This document shows, one piece after another, positions 31,602 through 43,465 of a DNA stretch of 64,000 nt. The stretch comes from Fasciolopsis buskii (lineage: Eukaryota > Platyhelminthes > Trematoda > Plagiorchiida > Fasciolidae). The number at the start of each line of letters is the position of its first letter. The first letter of the stretch is position 1. The notes under the pieces are model-generated. The model worked only from the letters and a program-made list of their open reading frames with translations. It made no database searches and was not told the DNA's origin. The position numbers and the translations under genes were made by a program. The stretch is from the NCBI GenBank assembly GCA_008360955.1, contig LUCM01008042.1, positions 21,737-85,736 of the forward strand, read 5' to 3'.

Positions 31602-32741
31602 ACCTAATGATTGTTCCCGTGTCATGTCTTCGAGAAATGATTTCTGTATTTTTCGGTTCTGGTCAACGTCTGAATCAAAATCCATTCAGTTGTCTGTTAC
31701 GCAACGCCCATGTGGTGGCTGTATCCGCTATACACGTATGAGGATTAAAACATCCCAGTAGTCTTAATCTACAGAATGTCACGTTCAATTCTGGACAACA
31801 ATTTCTCTCATATCCGGTGCACGAGTTCTACTTAGTTGTTTCTCAATATCATTTAGCGCGAATTTTTTCCCGAATTATGTGTCAGATGATCAATGGGTGA
31901 CAGTCTGCACAAGTTCAGTAAACCGCTTATCCATTGGACAAACGGACCACGCAAGTTACTATTTCCTGCAGGTTTTCTGTCCCACACATGGAATCCATGC
32001 GAACTTTGTCCCGAAAAGAGTTCTACGCTAAACCGAATTTTCTGCACATACTGGGTTTCTGTCGCCATTTTTATGCATGCACGTTGACGTAAAATGTCCT
32101 GAATAGGACACTTTAAACATTCTCCGTCTGGACAGATGTTATCACTTCCCCATGTCGTCACCATCGAAAGCGAACAAAGTTATCAGTCAACAGTCCAGAT
32201 CATTGCTGATTGTGTTTTTTGAGAAATCCTTATCGAACCGGCCCGCAACAACTCAAGTATGACCGTTGGATCTTCTTTCAAAGATGTGACCATTTAATCG
32301 AATTCCATATCTTCCAAAATTTTGCTCTAGTCCCGCCTCTTGGCAGACATCATACCGAATTTAATGTTTGAATCCAGTGTTATTCTGTCTTATACTTCAC
32401 ACCATTGAGCTTTGCAATCACACTCCAATCTTCGCCTTCTTCAAAAGCCTTCACAACTCGCTTGCGTATCCCTTTGTCAGCACTATCGTGGTCTACGCGA
32501 CGCGTAATGATAAGACGGTACTCACATCCCTCATTTGCCACCATCATGGCAGCATCAAACGCATGATCGATAAAGCTAAGCACAGAATCTGGAATCACAG
32601 CGCCCACTGCCTCTATACGGACATTCTTTCCATGCATTGGAAACCCTGCACACCTTTAGGTAGACCCGGGGACAAGATTCCCTCTGGTAACCCAGATGAA
32701 TTCGAATTTTAATTTTCATCATTTGATGCCCACTTAGCTGA
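31599..32741. other. No gene recognised
   Basis: Minus-strand frames at 31853-32164 and 32380-32637 are open. The latter has DKGIRKRVVKAFEEGEDW and VIAKLNGVKYKT, which resembles a helix-turn-helix of a transposase, but I cannot name a family, so I leave it uncalled. Confidence 0.3.
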
Positions 32742-32857
32742 ATGGACGTCAGTGAGGACACCGAAGCTCGGCGAGTCGCGATTGCAAGCCTGTTGTTTGA
32801 AGCACGCTCACCTGGACGGGGCGCAAAACGCAAACTAGCTCAACTCACTCGGCTTTG
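32742..32857 (+). CDS. Candidate first coding exon of an unknown gene
   Basis: The ATG at 32742 opens 38 codons (MDVSEDTEARRVAIASLLFEA...) ending at a consensus donor CTTTG|GTAAGT (32858), phase 2. The peptide is helical and charged, and I do not recognise it. It cannot join directly to the exon at 35039, because that phase gives an immediate stop, so at least one further exon would be needed. Support is limited to the start codon, open frame and strong donor. Confidence 0.35.
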
Positions 32858-34059
32858 GTAAGTGTTGCTAGGGCCATGGTCTCAGCGTTTTCTTACCTTT
32901 TTCCGGGGCGAATCCTATCCTAAACTGTAACCATTACAACCGTGATTGATTATCAACGTCCTTCACAGAGCAAGAATCCAAGTGAAAATGGTGCTTCTGC
33001 GGATCTCAGACACAAAGGCATCCTTCAAGCCTAATTAAACTTGTTCATCCAAATCGATGGTAATCCGTCACACCAATATCAAAACTGATTCGTCAATTAA
33101 ACGAACATTGACTTCGATCGGTGATTCATTCCTGTTTATTTACTGACTGAACGATATTAGAAGTTGAGCTTTCAGCAGGTGCTGAAGAATAATCAATGAG
33201 AATCATTCATTTTCGTCGATTTTGCAATATTCTCACCTTCTAATTGTGATCATGGAAGGCGTGTTTTGTACCGTATCTCCGGAATTACGGAAAATTATCT
33301 GATGGCAAAAATAATGCATTCAGAAATAAGGTCATTTTCTGTCCATGAGCCATCGTTTGGGAAAGTCGAAACAACCTCATTATGTAGTATAATGAATGTA
33401 ATATTTTATTTAGAAGTTCGCATTTGACACCTGTCACTGTTGTTAAATACAAATACTAAACAAAGTTTCTAATAGAACAACAACACGTCTGCATATCGTA
33501 TCCTTGTTACACGTGACTTTTATTTTTCGTCAATTAGTCTTGGTCGTGAACTTCACCTGAATAAGTGCCAGCTGACTTATGGTAGAATCCTGCGGTTGCA
33601 ACCAAATTGCAAAGCTTAGCTGTAGGCAATGCATTGCACTCACGTAATTTCAGTGAACGTTCACTGATACTCGAACGACGTGTACGGAAAGAAGGATGAT
33701 CAATTGGTGGAGAACTGATGAATTAGTCTTCTGATCTTCCACATTGGGGTTCATTTGAGCTGGTAACTCAGTCGGAAAATTTAGCGGAAGAATAATTGAT
33801 CCAAGCTTCAATTCACTAACCGTTCGTTGTCTTGCGAGCAGGTTGTTGTTAAAAAAGCTGTGTTTGAGAACCTTAATCGTTTTACTGCTTAATAGCCAGA
33901 CTCTGACAGTATTCCGTCCACAAACCTCCATGAATAGTAAGAACACCATAAATTTCATATTGCATCGGTTGTTGCACAGGGTAATTAAGATCGTGCTATC
34001 CATTGCTTCCAGCAGAGGCAGATAATGCTAGGTAAGCTTACCCACTGCTTTGACTGTGA
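32858..34059. other. No gene recognised
   Basis: AT-rich. A minus-strand open frame of 117 codons (33650-34003) is unrecognised. Confidence 0.35.
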
Positions 34060-34960
34060 GACTTTTGAATGAAAGCTCAGGTTAGGGTTCCCATAGAAAT
34101 GCGGCATCTGCGACATGAACAGCAGGGTCATCCAAATAACTTCTGCATCTCTACAAGAAACCACACTAATTTTCGTTCCTTCGGCGTAGGAACTACGAAA
34201 GATGACAAGAAAAATTGCAGCTCGATAGATTCATCTAATGGCAGCATAAATGGAAAGGCAGAAAATAGTTTGCATGCATTGCACAAGCCTGTATTCGCTT
34301 CACTTGGGTGCCTTTAATGTCCGCGTACTAAATAAGTTTGGACAGCAAGCAGTTCTAGATAGAACTTCTGAACTCCCTAAAATAGATGGCGTATGTTGAC
34401 TCTGGAACGCACATATAATATTCGACTTCCACAATCACTCTTCGTAGAACAAGTACAACTTAATTCCGTCGCTTCACTCTTCGTATGGCGGATGTTTTAA
34501 GGTCTCGTTTTTGCAGTCGCTAACTCTAGGGGCTTCCGTTGGTCATTTTTATTCAAGTTTATTCCCATCGCGCTCAATCAAACGAGAGCGATCAAAAACG
34601 GAGTCTGGCTGGTCAACACCACTGTTTCATTTCTTTGTCAATAACAAACAGTTTATATAGGTCTGTCCAAATCAAAGCTTATTTGCTGGTTGCTCCTGGC
34701 TGACGATTACTGGTCTTCATACCGAATACTGCCACCACCCGCTATTGAGCGTGTCGCAAAATCGAACGACTTTTAATCCGTCAGCGAACTAAGATCTCTG
34801 ACTGATTCCGTGCTTTTCCTTAGGTTTGAAGTCGATCAAATTTCGACCCCATGCGTTGTTCATTTAAGTCCAGAAGGACTTGCCAGTCAGTCCTATTCTT
34901 CTAGATGCGATTAGTCTTCACATTTGTGCGATCTATAGCGCCTCCGGGAGCTAAGCTGTT
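34060..34960 (+). pseudogene. LINE 5' remnant (endonuclease start)
   Basis: At 34310-34395 the sequence encodes FNVRVLNKFGQQAVLDRTSEL followed by a remnant of the IDV-C-SET block. This is the opening of the APE-type endonuclease in fluke LINEs (usually ...FNVRTL--IGQQ--LA-TL). The preceding 250 bp is a Ser- and Lys-rich leader that is partly open. Downstream text to about 34960 is heavily eroded, so its end is approximate. Confidence 0.5.
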
Positions 34961-35038
34961 GTCTCGACTTCACTGCGGAAAAATTCGGTTCAACCTGACT
35001 CTTCGGTTTCACTTGTCTTTCATATCGTATATTTTCAG

Positions 35039-35546
35039 GTGGACGAAGACTTGATGCCGTTTCGACGAAAAGCGTTTATTGATAAAGTGGCTCGTCTACA
35101 AAATCCGGATCACGTACGAGAGGTGATGGACACTAAATGCGCTCGTGATGCCTACACGGATCGTCGGATCACGTCAATCGAACGCCAGTCTGGCACAGAG
35201 ATTCGTCTGAGCGAATTAAATCCCAATTCGGCGTTTATCAAGGGTCTGCCTCGTCGGCGTTTAACCATTGCTGGTCCATCCTTCGGTCACATTGCTTGTG
35301 CCCTCAATTTGTTCGAGGATTTACTGCCCAAAGTGGTTAAAACTGGTGTATTTCCTTACCGATTGCCTGAGGGTTCGTCCACTCGATTTGCTTCGGGATC
35401 TCGCCAAAGTTCACATTTCCAGTGGAGTTTCGGTCGACAAGACGGGACAGTACTTTTGCGCAATCAATTGGACGATAAGGGTGGATGGAGAGGTTTTCTT
35501 GTCTCGAATAGGACCGAAGATTGAAGGGGTACGATGTTCTTCTAAG
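35039..35546 (+). CDS. Probable KH-domain protein exon with apparent 1-nt frameshift
   Basis: The exon runs from a strong acceptor (ATATTTTCAG, AG at 35037-35038) to a donor TCTAAG|GTAATT (GT at 35547). The first part reads VDEDLMPFRRKAFIDKVARL, then RRITSIERQSGTEIRLSELN, GLPRRRLTIAGPSFGHIA and NLFEDLLPKV. The order IE-xxSG-xxI, RR-x-TI-x-G and helix with A--L-E resembles a KH RNA-binding fold, although no GXXG loop is visible. After PYRLPEG (about 35370) this frame runs to a TGA at 35522-35524, while the next frame gives LLRDLAKVHISSGVSVDKTG and QYFCAINW up to the donor. The exon is 508 nt, one more than a multiple of three, so a single inserted base would explain everything. The gene is not identified. 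Confidence 0.6.
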
Positions 35547-38500
35547 GTAATTAAAAAGCGTCGATTTACTCTCGTTTCTATTTGTTCCACCCATTGTTTC
35601 ATATCCATTTTTCGTAATTTTTTTCTACTTCTTTCAAACTTGTTTATTTGTTGGATGTACTCGATGCATTTTTGCTGCTTGAAGTTATCCCGATTTGAAT
35701 ACCTTACTAAGAGTTTGCACGAAACCTATTTCGCACCTATTCTGAGTTTACTATTAACAGTTTGGTTCGACTAATTTTTACGTATATCTACTCTATTCTG
35801 TCAACTGGAATAGGTTTCACTGCCGACGTATATTTTGAGAGAATCTACTGATGAAGGTATCATGTGTTTATAACCGGATTACGGCATTGATTTTAGTGAT
35901 CACGGCTCAGAATGAAGTGAATTAGAAGAGTGAATATGATAATAATGCGTAGGAATCGTTAGTATTTTGTAAATTTAAGACCAAACCAAAGTAATTCAGG
36001 TCGGCATTTTTCAGGCAAAAGATGAATTAGGCGATGAGTAAATGGGCAGTTGCGTTGCTCTTGATAATTTAAATGTCTAGCCTCAGACCACGCTTTTACA
36101 GTTCTTGTTAAAAATACTCCAGCGATTTTTAATGAAACACCATATATTATTTAGCTGGTATTCTTTGAACCTCCTTTCTAATGCATTAGTTTTTTTTCTT
36201 TGACATTCCAGACAGACTTACGCAGAAAGCGGACGCAAGCACCTACTTCCCCATGCGTTCATTTGCACACCAATACCGTGGATTACCTTCCTTATTAATT
36301 CCCATATTTCCCCGGTGGAATTTTCTGTCTTTCTTTGGACTGCTACTGTCATCCTCTCGTCATCCATACCGTTGTTAAATGGGTGCATATTTAGTTTCTC
36401 TCGTGCGCTATTGATTTACGTTGCAAGTACATATTTGCGTATCTTGTTAATTGTTTTCTCTTCTCTCCGGTTTTTAATTATTTGTCTCATAACCAGGAAT
36501 TATATCAACCCATTTTTTGTCTATTCTCGTTGTATTTTCGGCGAATCTGCGGTAAACTAAAGTAAATCGTCTGTCGTCTCAACTGGATCTTCAGAGTGAC
36601 CAAAGACGAATGCTCCAGCGGTTGTTGTTCACGCGCAAAGTGAACTTCATTGATAGTGATTCAGTCTAAATCCAACTGGTTAGGGTTGTCATAATTTCCT
36701 TCAAAATCAGACATCGATGTACACGCACGCTTTGTACGTCCGCGGGTGTGCTCCATGCGCTCAGAGCGCTATCTACAAACTGAGACGCGTCAACTGGATG
36801 TTTAGGATGGAGCTAGTAGCGGGTCATATCGATCGACAGGGCAGCCGATAGACCACTTTGACAAATAGGAAAAGACGGTTCCGTATCCTTAGCTTGGATG
36901 TCCTGACTTGGAATGATGATGAAAAAACAAAACTCAAGAATTTGTAGCGTACCCGAAAAATTAATTAACCTGAATCCGGGTAACTCATTCAATGGGGATT
37001 TGATTTCACTTTAAGATTACTTGTAGTTTACCTGAAATTGAGAAATATCCAGCAGTCGAATGGTGAAGCCAACGTGAAAAGATGATGTTTGGTAACTACT
37101 GTAATGTCATGCCCAGATCTGAAATTTCATTTGGGTTTGGAATGGAATTTGGACACAGATCGTTTTGATCCAAACCAAACAGTGTACTAAAATTGGTCTG
37201 TATGAGCTGCGTATTGAGTAATTTCGTATGTTGGTCTTCACATAGCAATAGTTTGCTCTAGTTCACAAATGATTCGGAGGTGTTGCCATGCATATTAACG
37301 ATCCTTGATGCTAATCGTTCCCACGAGGATTTGCCAATTCCACCGCTTTTATTAAAACTTCTTACCAGTACAAAGTCAGATACATTGCGAATAAACTGTC
37401 CAATAATATTCAAAAAGTCTACGCACATTTTACTTTCTTAACCTAAAAAACATTTTCTATTGAATTCGCAGACTTCCCCAAGAAGTCGTCAAACCATGTA
37501 CACCGTGTGTAGGATGTGTACTAGATTCAATGAGAATTCTTGATCATTCGCAAACGACAGGATATTGCTGATTTTCTCGTCAGAGTCAATATTTGTCTCA
37601 ATCTGGCAAAAAGCTTCCTTGATAGTTAGAGAGTGTAGAACCTGAAGACTGATTATCGAGATCACTCATCGAGCTTCTTCCGGTAGGGGAACGAAAATCT
37701 TGGGTCTATGGCTCGCGACCAAACATCTCTGAACAACTGGAGTATATTCGCAATGGATATGCAAATACCACGGTAGCTGCAAACGATACAGTCATTTCCT
37801 TTTAATAGAACGGCCCTCTGCGAACTCAACAACCGTCATCATTCTGAACACAATTTGTGAGCACCATCAAAGAATAAACAGTTAACCACCACGGTTTCTT
37901 GAAGTTAAATTGATGTCTCAAACCTACTGGGAAGAGAGAAGAGGCTGGCAAAAGTGCTTTGTCGAAAAACGATGGGTGTGAATATGAAGATTGAAAATCC
38001 GATGTTAATTTTCTGTTTGTTTAAGCAACAACAGCATTAGAATAATCCCTCAAAAATCTAAATATTAAGGGGAACGTTTCCGTTTTCCGGCGCTCCTACC
38101 AGTGCAAGTTAATGCGAGATCTTCCACGAGATCGCTCATTAATCACATAACCTATTTTACCTTGTCTACTGCAGCCTAATCACAAAAATTGTCGTAACAT
38201 CGAAATGCTACTCTATTTCCAATTCGGTTATTTCCATTGTAATTCCAGTGAACCAATCCTAATCGCAAACAAGCCCGACATCATTTCCCTTGAGTCGATT
38301 AATAGAAACAATAGGTATGCAATTAATTTGCTGGTCACCGTGTCACAAATTTTTTGTCCCAAAGCCTCATTTTCCAAAGTTGACCATAGGGTTGAAACGA
38401 AATCGAATTGTTGATCTCTGTGAGGGAAGAGAGGAGAGGGGGCGTTTCCAAAACTCGTCATCGCTTTGGAAAGTCACTATTTGCATACTAACAAATTTAT

Positions 38501-39327
38501 TTGATCTGGTAAAAAGAGACTGGTTACGTCTCATAACAAATAGCAACGGGTGAGGTAAAAATCGGCCGTTGTTGTGTTACTGTAAGAGGAAATTCAAATT
38601 CACTACGTGAATTTCTCGAAAGGGTTAAAGTTGTTTTTAACTGAATTGAAGCGAATCGAAAGGACAACCAATACCATAACACTTATAACCCAGAAATAGC
38701 CTCAAATTCGCATTGCATTTATTCGCACGAATTTCGAATTTTCTTCAAAGGACATCGATTCTTCATGCTCACCAGTTGACTCACATTTGTAATGAAGGAT
38801 GAAAGAAGTAACGGTGAAACGCAAGGCCACTTTCTTCCTGCCCAGTTAGACCATTGGTTGTTTGCCTCTCCCGCTAACGACAGAAGTTAAGGAAACATGT
38901 AATTAAAGAGTTGATAGATAGACGATCAAGAAAATTAAGTGATAGCACTTGATTATTTTGGAACTGTGATTTCATGACTTTAAATGGCTAGTTGGATGTT
39001 GACACTGAATGAAGGAACATAAATATGCATTCCCGTACCACGTGTCATATGTGCATCGGCTTTTTCACTCATTCCGAACATCACTTAGACTTGGTGTTGT
39101 ACATATTCATACGCATATAGTTCTTGATAAACCTAAAAATCTAACGAAGAATTTGTTTACCCTGTAGTCAAGGCAACCCATCACCCTCACTTGTGTGTGG
39201 CGCCAAACCCAACAGACGTGTTTCGTTCGCTTGATCCGGGTTGTGTGAAGAAAAAGAAGACCTCTCGTGTGGTGCTCACTGTGTCAGAGATTGTCAGACA
39301 GACCAATGGACTAACATCTCCTAGGTT
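35547..39327. other. Long AT-rich stretch without a recognised gene
   Basis: Presumably intron of the preceding gene or intergenic. Short frames only (for example 36315-36560 and 38205-38414), none recognised. I found no copies of the repeat families seen elsewhere. Confidence 0.4.
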
Positions 39328-39519
39328 GGCGGTGGCCAAATGGGTAAGGTCCTGGCGTTTGGGCATGGGTGTCGCGGTCTCGAATCCTCCCACCTCCGGT
39401 TAACTTCCCTACTTGGCAGCCCTCTGTTGGCCGCGGCCCCATTCCTGAAAAATGATGTATATTGTTATTTCATTAATAAAGGAAATAAAATATAAAAGGA
39501 AAAGAAAAGAACAAAAATC
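39328..39519 (+). repeat. tRNA-derived SINE family A, copy 2
   Basis: The head GGCGGTGGCC-AAATGGGTAAGG is a tRNA 5' end with box A. GTCGCGGTCTCGAATCC is box B, and CCCACCTCC closes the acceptor-like stem. The body TACTTGGCAGCCCTCTGTTGG is followed by TTCATTAATAAAGGAAATAAAA and an A-rich tail to about 39519. Confidence 0.88.
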
Positions 39520-42199
39520 GTTGCCATAAACTTCCACCAAAGTGGAGTTCGTCATCCCGAGTCAGCGCATTGCTGCTGCCCACATCTCTGCGCATATAAT
39601 TGGCTCAGTAGTCTGTTCACAGCCCCGAACCACAGGAGTCCACCGGTAGGGCAAACGGATTGAACAGAAGAATGTATCATCAGACGAGACCGAATACGAC
39701 TGCAGTGTCGATGCTATTCCTACAGCGCTATCTTCATTTAAGCCGGCTGCGTCTTGTTAACGGGGATAATAATTTGTCGACAAGATCCACAGGGGAATAA
39801 TTTCGCTCTCATTTTCAACGTGACTGTTTCAGATTCCGAACAAAAAATCACGAATTTGAGGGTATGGTGTATTTAATGCAGATCAACTACTTGTTTCATT
39901 GCTTCCCATGTTGGTATCCAAACATACTTTCTTCAGTTGGTGAACTATATTACGCCATATCAACCAAGGTGCACAGCATGAAAGATGACGAACTACTGAG
40001 TCAGAGACAGTTGGTGACTTTGCAAGAATCGAAGTATTGTGAACTCCCTTATTGGCATTCTTCCCACATACAGGTATACCAGCATCCATCCAGGAACGAA
40101 ACCATTCAAAACCAGTAGCTCCTATTATTGACCACGTGAGACATTCCCGATTTTCATGTTTTCATCCAGTAGTCATCGACATCATTTGCATGGTCTACAT
40201 CTACGCCACGTGCACGATCGGTTTCTGCAACTGGCGTCAAACAAAACGACAAAAATGACCTACATGGTATTCTTCTCACAGATTATCCACCTGAAGCTCT
40301 CATGTTGAATGATATGACAAAGAGAATGCAATCCAAGTGTATTGCATATTCCGCGTGAGAAAATTTGTTGATTTGAATGGCACCGCCAAAAGGGAAGAAA
40401 ACTAACATTTTTCTCTTTGGTAAATGCGAAGGCGCTTAAACAGTTTGACTCCAATGTTCTCCGAGAACCAAATCATCTGCAAATCGCAACTATATATATA
40501 TATATATCTTATTTCCATTCTCAAATAAGGATTGGATGTTTTTATCATCACGTGATGAGACGCCATTAAAATTTATCCGATACCTGAGATCCAGGCTGGT
40601 GACAAAATAAATGATTAACGAGGCGATTTATCCAACGGTTCACGGGAAGATGGATTTTCGGAAAGAGCATTTTAAGGCGTTGGTTTTTGGCGAATGAATG
40701 TGTGTGTACATGTCGCCTGTTATTGATTTTGTAGGCCGCGGTAAATGTTGTGCTCCAGCCGGGCGTTCTAAACACATTGAAAGACCTTTAGAAAAGTTTT
40801 CCAACAAGAGATGAATGCAAGTGCGCGAAGATGTATACGGAGATCAATTTAATCGGTATGGTTTACTCACACTGAACCTGTATCTACGTCTACGTACAGA
40901 AGGGCACCGGCGAACCGCATACTCCATAAGTTCTAACGATACGAACTATGCACTATCTGTTCTCTTTTGTAAAGCATCCAAGTAGTATTCTGAAAACTTG
41001 ACCACAAAAGAATATTGCAACTGAAGTTGAGAATAGCCATAAACACTGTAGGGTATGCATAAATTCAGCCGGAGTAAGGGATTCACAATCGGTGCGTGTA
41101 CCCCAGGGTGAATTAAATTTGTGGAGTGCAAATAAGTTGAATAGTGGGAATGATATTGTCTCATCAGTGCACTTGTATTGATCATGCGGGCAAAAACCAA
41201 TCACTTAATTAATACCAATAACTCGATAGGGTTGGGGATAAGCACTAACTGAGGCCCTACGTTGCATGTGTATGAACACACACCATACATATTCAAAATT
41301 AAACTTAGTGACGGCCGTTAAATAATTACAGTTTGTCTTCTAGAAAACTTCGTTCCGTTGACAGCAGATGTCATTAGCAGTTCTCATCAGGTCTTCACTA
41401 TTTTTCTCTGAAGTGCTCAAAGGCTTTATTGGACAGAGACAAATCATATTTGGTCTAGATGAACGTCTCAAGTTGGAGTTTGGCGTTTGTGGGTGAACAA
41501 TAATTGTACCTGAGTTTAGGCTTGTTGGCAAACCGTCTCCCAAGTGCTAATAAATTTGAGCGAACTGCAAACCGCATTGGTCACGATGGTTCCGGAAATG
41601 TGTTGGTCGTGACCTGTATTATTGGCTTTCAAGCGGTTCCGATCGCTGATCATGACCAGTATATTCCAAGCAGTTCATCACTAGCTGGGATGACATCTTC
41701 GGTGCAGATGAGCAATCGGCGTGTTCTACCATATTTATGGATTTGTCATTAGTTTTGACCCTTGTACAATGCCCACAATTAGGGCTCTTTCTACAGGGAG
41801 TTGCAGGTGTTTTGACCTGAAATTTTAAAAAGTGGAAAGAAAACTAATTAACTAAAACCTAGCAGATGTGATCAGCAGCATGCGACACTTAATCAAATTC
41901 AAGATGGGAGCGTATAGCCGGTCGGCTGAACCATCGGTATCTTCAGTGACTTTCGGCTAGTAACCTGACGTCTGTTTTTCTTCTTGGATCCGGATGAATT
42001 AACCTTTAAACCTAGGGGAATAAGGAAACGATGAAAAAATAAAAGATAAAAAGCAGTTAGACTCCTTCACCTATGTCGTTGTTTCTATTGCCATCCTATG
42101 AATACCTTTCGATTGAGTTCCATGGGTGCTCCGTACGGTTTTGTATGCTTGCTTAGTTAGACTAACTGTTCGCGTGATCCTCTCGATGGGGAACTCAAA
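39520..42199. other. No gene recognised
   Basis: Frames at 39864-40118, 40946-41204 and 41504-41752 are open but unrecognised. A short TA tract lies at 40491-40508. Confidence 0.35.
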
Positions 42200-43139
42200 A
42201 ATGCAAACTGAAAAAGCGGTGTAGGCGGCTGAAACCCGGTTCAAATCACAGTGTACCCATTGGCAAGTCGTCCTTGGGAAGGATCAAGAGATAACTCTGG
42301 AAGTAAAAAAACAGACGATTTATTCTGATGACACCGCGCTTTTCACATCGATCCATTTTCGTCTAGCAAAGGAATTAACAAGAGAACTTCTTCAAGAATA
42401 CTTTGAAAACAGGCAATTTGTAAGCTACTAGATTTATGCCCATCCAATTCCGCTACATCCAATCTTGACGTATAGAAGCAAATCAAAAGAAAACCAATCT
42501 GTTAGCCCATTTCCAAATCTCTCCCTGAAGCTGCAACGTACCCCCTAGACAAGATGACACTGTCAACGATCAGACCAGAGTTTTGCACTATCAAAAACAT
42601 CTATATAGAAGAGACTGAAAATAATCAACACATTCAAGAATATGATATTCTCTGTGGAATCGGAAAAAGACCAGAAACCGGAATTTTTAGATGCTTTGGT
42701 AAGGAGAAACGCCAAAGCCACATTAGAAAAAACAGTGCACTGGGGGAAGAACATGCGGAAAAAGCGCTAAAAATTGTTCACAGACTGTCGAAAACTCTTA
42801 GGTTGGTGTCGAATACAAAAGAAATACTCAAAGATGGAGGAAGAAAAATCATCGTGTACAAATTCCAGAGTATGAACGACGACAAATACTACAACGGGAC
42901 AGTTTGGTGAAAGATTATCCACCAGAATGCATGAAAACAAACTAACTATACAAATTTGAATCAAATTGTCTCGTGTTGGTTCAAGAGAAGCTAGAAGGAC
43001 ACAAGCCTAGAGTAGAAAATTTTAAACTTCTGAATGAAGATACCACAGACACGCAAGTGAGGCTGTGGAAGCGCGGCACCGTTCAGAACATTCAATCAAT
43101 ATACACATCAAAACGGATCACGATTTGTCCAGTGAAGAT
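42200..43139 (+). pseudogene. Penelope-like element remnant (RT end and GIY-YIG)
   Basis: At 42325-42430 one frame gives DDTALFTSIHFRLAKELTRE, the PLE RT motif A block, aligning with TALFTSIDL of the copy at 14.4 kb. From 42782 to 42910 it gives SKTLRLVSNTKE, then IIVYKFQSM, DKYYNGTVW (the YK-PC--CDKYYIGQTG GIY-YIG start) and a shifted CMKT for the MHEH block. The frame at 42973-43120 encodes EKLEGHKPRVENFKLLNEDT, the downstream tail. Internal parts of the RT are missing, and stops break every block. Confidence 0.75.
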
Positions 43140-43465
43140 CAGATTTTATAAAATAATTAATCACGTGTTATTGGTCGCTCAACTGACCAGTAAGAAACCA
43201 TGGAGGCAGTGTATAGGTGTTTCATCCTTGTTAGGAATGATGAGCAGTGCATGTGGACCGCGCCCGAACTGGGACGCGAACCCGAGACGAACGATTCTGA
43301 GTCAAACGCCTTAGCCATTACGCTATCGGACAGGATCTGAACGGCTTATTGATTTTGCACCTACCAATCACTGATTCGCACGGCTACTGGCCGGTAGCGC
43401 AAAGCAATCGACCCCTACTGATAGGTGACTTCTCCGCAGGTAGCCTCAGTACGACGAAGGCTTTT
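43140..43465 (-). repeat. tRNA-derived SINE family B, copy 1
   Basis: On the minus strand the tRNA-like part (about 43331 to 43256) has box A TAGCGTAATGGCTAAGGC, an anticodon-arm-like GACTCAGAATC and box B GGGTTCGCGTCCC. The flanks match 60115-60440 by eye, including AAGAAACCATGG and CGACCCCTACTGATAG. No functional tRNA is claimed, because the stems are imperfect. Confidence 0.82.

Noticed and set aside
32380..32637. Minus-strand frame with a helix-turn-helix-like RKRVVKAFEEGEDW
   Set aside because: It suggests a transposase N-terminus, but no catalytic domain or family could be named.
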